From Trachelipus rathkii (taxonomy: Eukaryota > Arthropoda > Malacostraca > Isopoda > Trachelipodidae): DNA of 23,399 nt. Positions 21,491 through 23,399 of this stretch are shown here, piece by piece. Below the pieces are notes generated by a model. The model was given only the letters and a program-made list of their open reading frames with translations, ran no database searches and was not told the origin of the DNA. Location of the stretch: contig JABUQX010002625.1 of the NCBI GenBank assembly GCA_015478945.1, forward strand, positions 25,001-48,399, in the 5' to 3' direction. Each line of letters begins with the position of its first letter. Within the stretch, counting starts at the first letter, position 1. The translations under genes and the position numbers were made by a program.

Positions 21491-23399
21491 CAGCGATTAC
21501 TGGAAACTTAAGTAATTTTTAGGTTATTATTAAGATTAAATTACTGTATGTATATTCAACAACTTACATCACATTTAATTTGAATAGCAACAAATTTTCT
21601 TCATGTTATATTATATTGAGCTTGTAATTTAGGAAAAATTAATCACTAGTATTATTGATACTAATAAATAAATAATAGTGATTATAGAAAAAGTGATAAT
21701 ATGCAATATATATATACTGAAGTTATATATTATAATGTAATATATACTGTATTTGCAAGTCTTTATGTAATTACAGACGTGTTAACTGTGTTTCATATAG
21801 TATAATAAATAAAATATGTGATGAAGATACTCTCAATACTTGGAACAAGGAATTATTTATTGTCACTCCTACGTACGGAAGTAAGATATATAAATGTAGT
21901 ATATTATAATAGATGAGGTACTATTTATAGAATAATTCTCACCTCCTAGTTTTATTATTGTAGGGTTTAATGGATCGGTAGGTACGAAATTTATGAAATT
22001 TTAATTAACGTTGATAATGTAGTCTTGATATTCTAAAGAGATTACATTCCTTAATTCTATTAATAGTTTATTTAATCTAATATTGATAGGTAGATTTTCG
22101 AAATGGATAACAATATCTTCCCAACTCAACATCAGTAATAATTAGATTAAAATCCAATGGTTTAAATTTTTTAATATTTCAAAAATTCTTGTTCATTAAT
22201 GACAAATTTTTTTATTTTAGAACAGCAGTAAAGAGAAATACTTCTTATGTATTACACGCATCGGCTATAATCATGATTCACAGGTAAAAGATATGTAGTA
22301 TAACTAGAAAATTGGAGGAATTCTATAGCATTAAGAATGAGCGGATGGAACAATAAGAAAAAATGTTAGAATTCAGCAAAGAAAGGTTTGAAGGAATAAA
22401 ATGTGTAAGTTTTCGCTAGCGCTAAGTAAAGATAGCATATTATAGTCGAGTGAATGCATAGGTCGTTTTGTAAAAGATTAATGTTGTGGATGTCATGTCT
22501 TAAGGGTATAGTAACCCTACATTTTATTCAGTAATAAGATTATTGATGCCACTCAAGTGATTGAAGGGTTAGCTATAGTCATTGAAAGGGCGTCTTGAGA
22601 CTCCACACACCAGAGGTGTTGTACTTCGTTGTTTACCTCTCAACAAGCCGAGACTAACTCTCACTTCTAAGGAGTTATTAAAGGATTAAGAAATGGAGGA
22701 ACTTTTACTCTTTGATTATATAATTCAGTTCAGATATATATTATATTTATCTTACTATACTTTTTGCTGTTTCCAGATATTATTGTTTTATTAGTGTGTT
22801 ATCCACTACTAAACCACCTAAATATCTATATATATAGAAATTTGAATAAGTAGAATAAATATTAATTACTTAAATTTTATATATAATTAATAATATATAT
22901 AATTTAATAATTAATAATTAATTTATATAATGATATATATATATTAATTAATTATATAATTTAATATTTTACAGTTAATGTAATATTTATATAAATTATA
23001 ATAATAATATTTTAATCTTTATCACTTCAATGTACTGTGTATAAGGGATGCGGAACCTAATATATAATTGCAACCAGGTGTTATGAATACATAAATGAAT
23101 GATAATCTTATATTGCTCTATTAAGGTAATAGAGAAGAATTTAAAGTAGATTTATATATGGTACATGGTTGGGAGTATTAAATTGCTGTTACATTAGAGG
23201 TTAGTGAAAATACATTAATATAGTTATTAATAAAATACATATTAGGTGAACTATATATGAAAGACTATATAATATGTATAAGTGCATATTTGTTATTCTT
23301 ATAATAATTTTTTAGTGATTTTAGTGTTATATACTATTTTATAACTATATTAGTTATTAGTATTATTTCACACTATACACTTCTCAGTTATCATTTCAT
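21491..23399. other. AT-rich unassigned DNA to the window end
   Basis: Stop-dense on both strands. A slightly GC-richer island lies at about 22550-22690 (with ACACACCAGAGGTGTTG, a short hairpin-capable stretch). TA runs recur at 21440-21480 and 22870-22990. No exon, RNA or transposon motif recognised. Confidence 0.55.

Overview
The window reads as nuclear DNA of an arthropod, most likely a decapod crustacean. This is inferred from the intron/exon structure, the very dense (TA)n, (TTA)n and (CT)n microsatellites, and the non-LTR retrotransposon families present. No bacterial, phage or organellar genes were seen, and most long open frames are chance or low-complexity readings.

Only one host gene is supported. 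It is the 3' end of a plus-strand protein gene with three exons: 6614-6769, 6908-7027 and 11637-11786. Each has consensus-like splice signals, all junctions are phase 0, and the exons join into 141 residues ending at TAA. I did not find its upstream exons. The protein faintly recalls the C-terminus of the C12orf4/FERRY3 (DUF2362) family, but that is recollection only. Its last intron is about 4.6 kb and holds a jockey-like LINE with a poly(A) tail, a 0.5 kb (CT)n tract and a possible tRNA-derived SINE.

The rest is a graveyard of mobile elements. (1) A minus-strand RTE-like LINE family has three copies: a long decayed one at 1-2392 with recognisable endonuclease, linker, reverse transcriptase and C-terminal blocks, and two short 3'-end copies at 3703-4157 and 12772-13111. 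(2) A plus-strand jockey/I-like LINE lies at about 7842-9626, with a short repeat of part of it at 9684. (3) A pogo/Tigger-like MITE is complete at 15828-16323, with 22-bp inverted repeats and a TA duplication. (4) A tRNA-derived SINE head lies on the minus strand at 17241-17323. (5) A LINE ORF1 zinc-knuckle remnant lies at about 18430-18690. (6) A Tc1-like transposase remnant (DD34E) lies at about 19030-19780. In between are a near-perfect 33-bp-arm palindrome at 14179-14247, a 48-bp tandem duplication at 14339-14447, and a GGAGTC/GACTCC-rich patch at 3284-3417.

From about 19.8 kb to the end the sequence is extremely AT-rich, with irregular TA repeats and no supportable gene. I see no intact novel multi-gene system. 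The points most worth a second look are the palindrome, the direct repeat around the SINE, the association of LINE fragments with (TA)n arrays, and the identity of the host gene.
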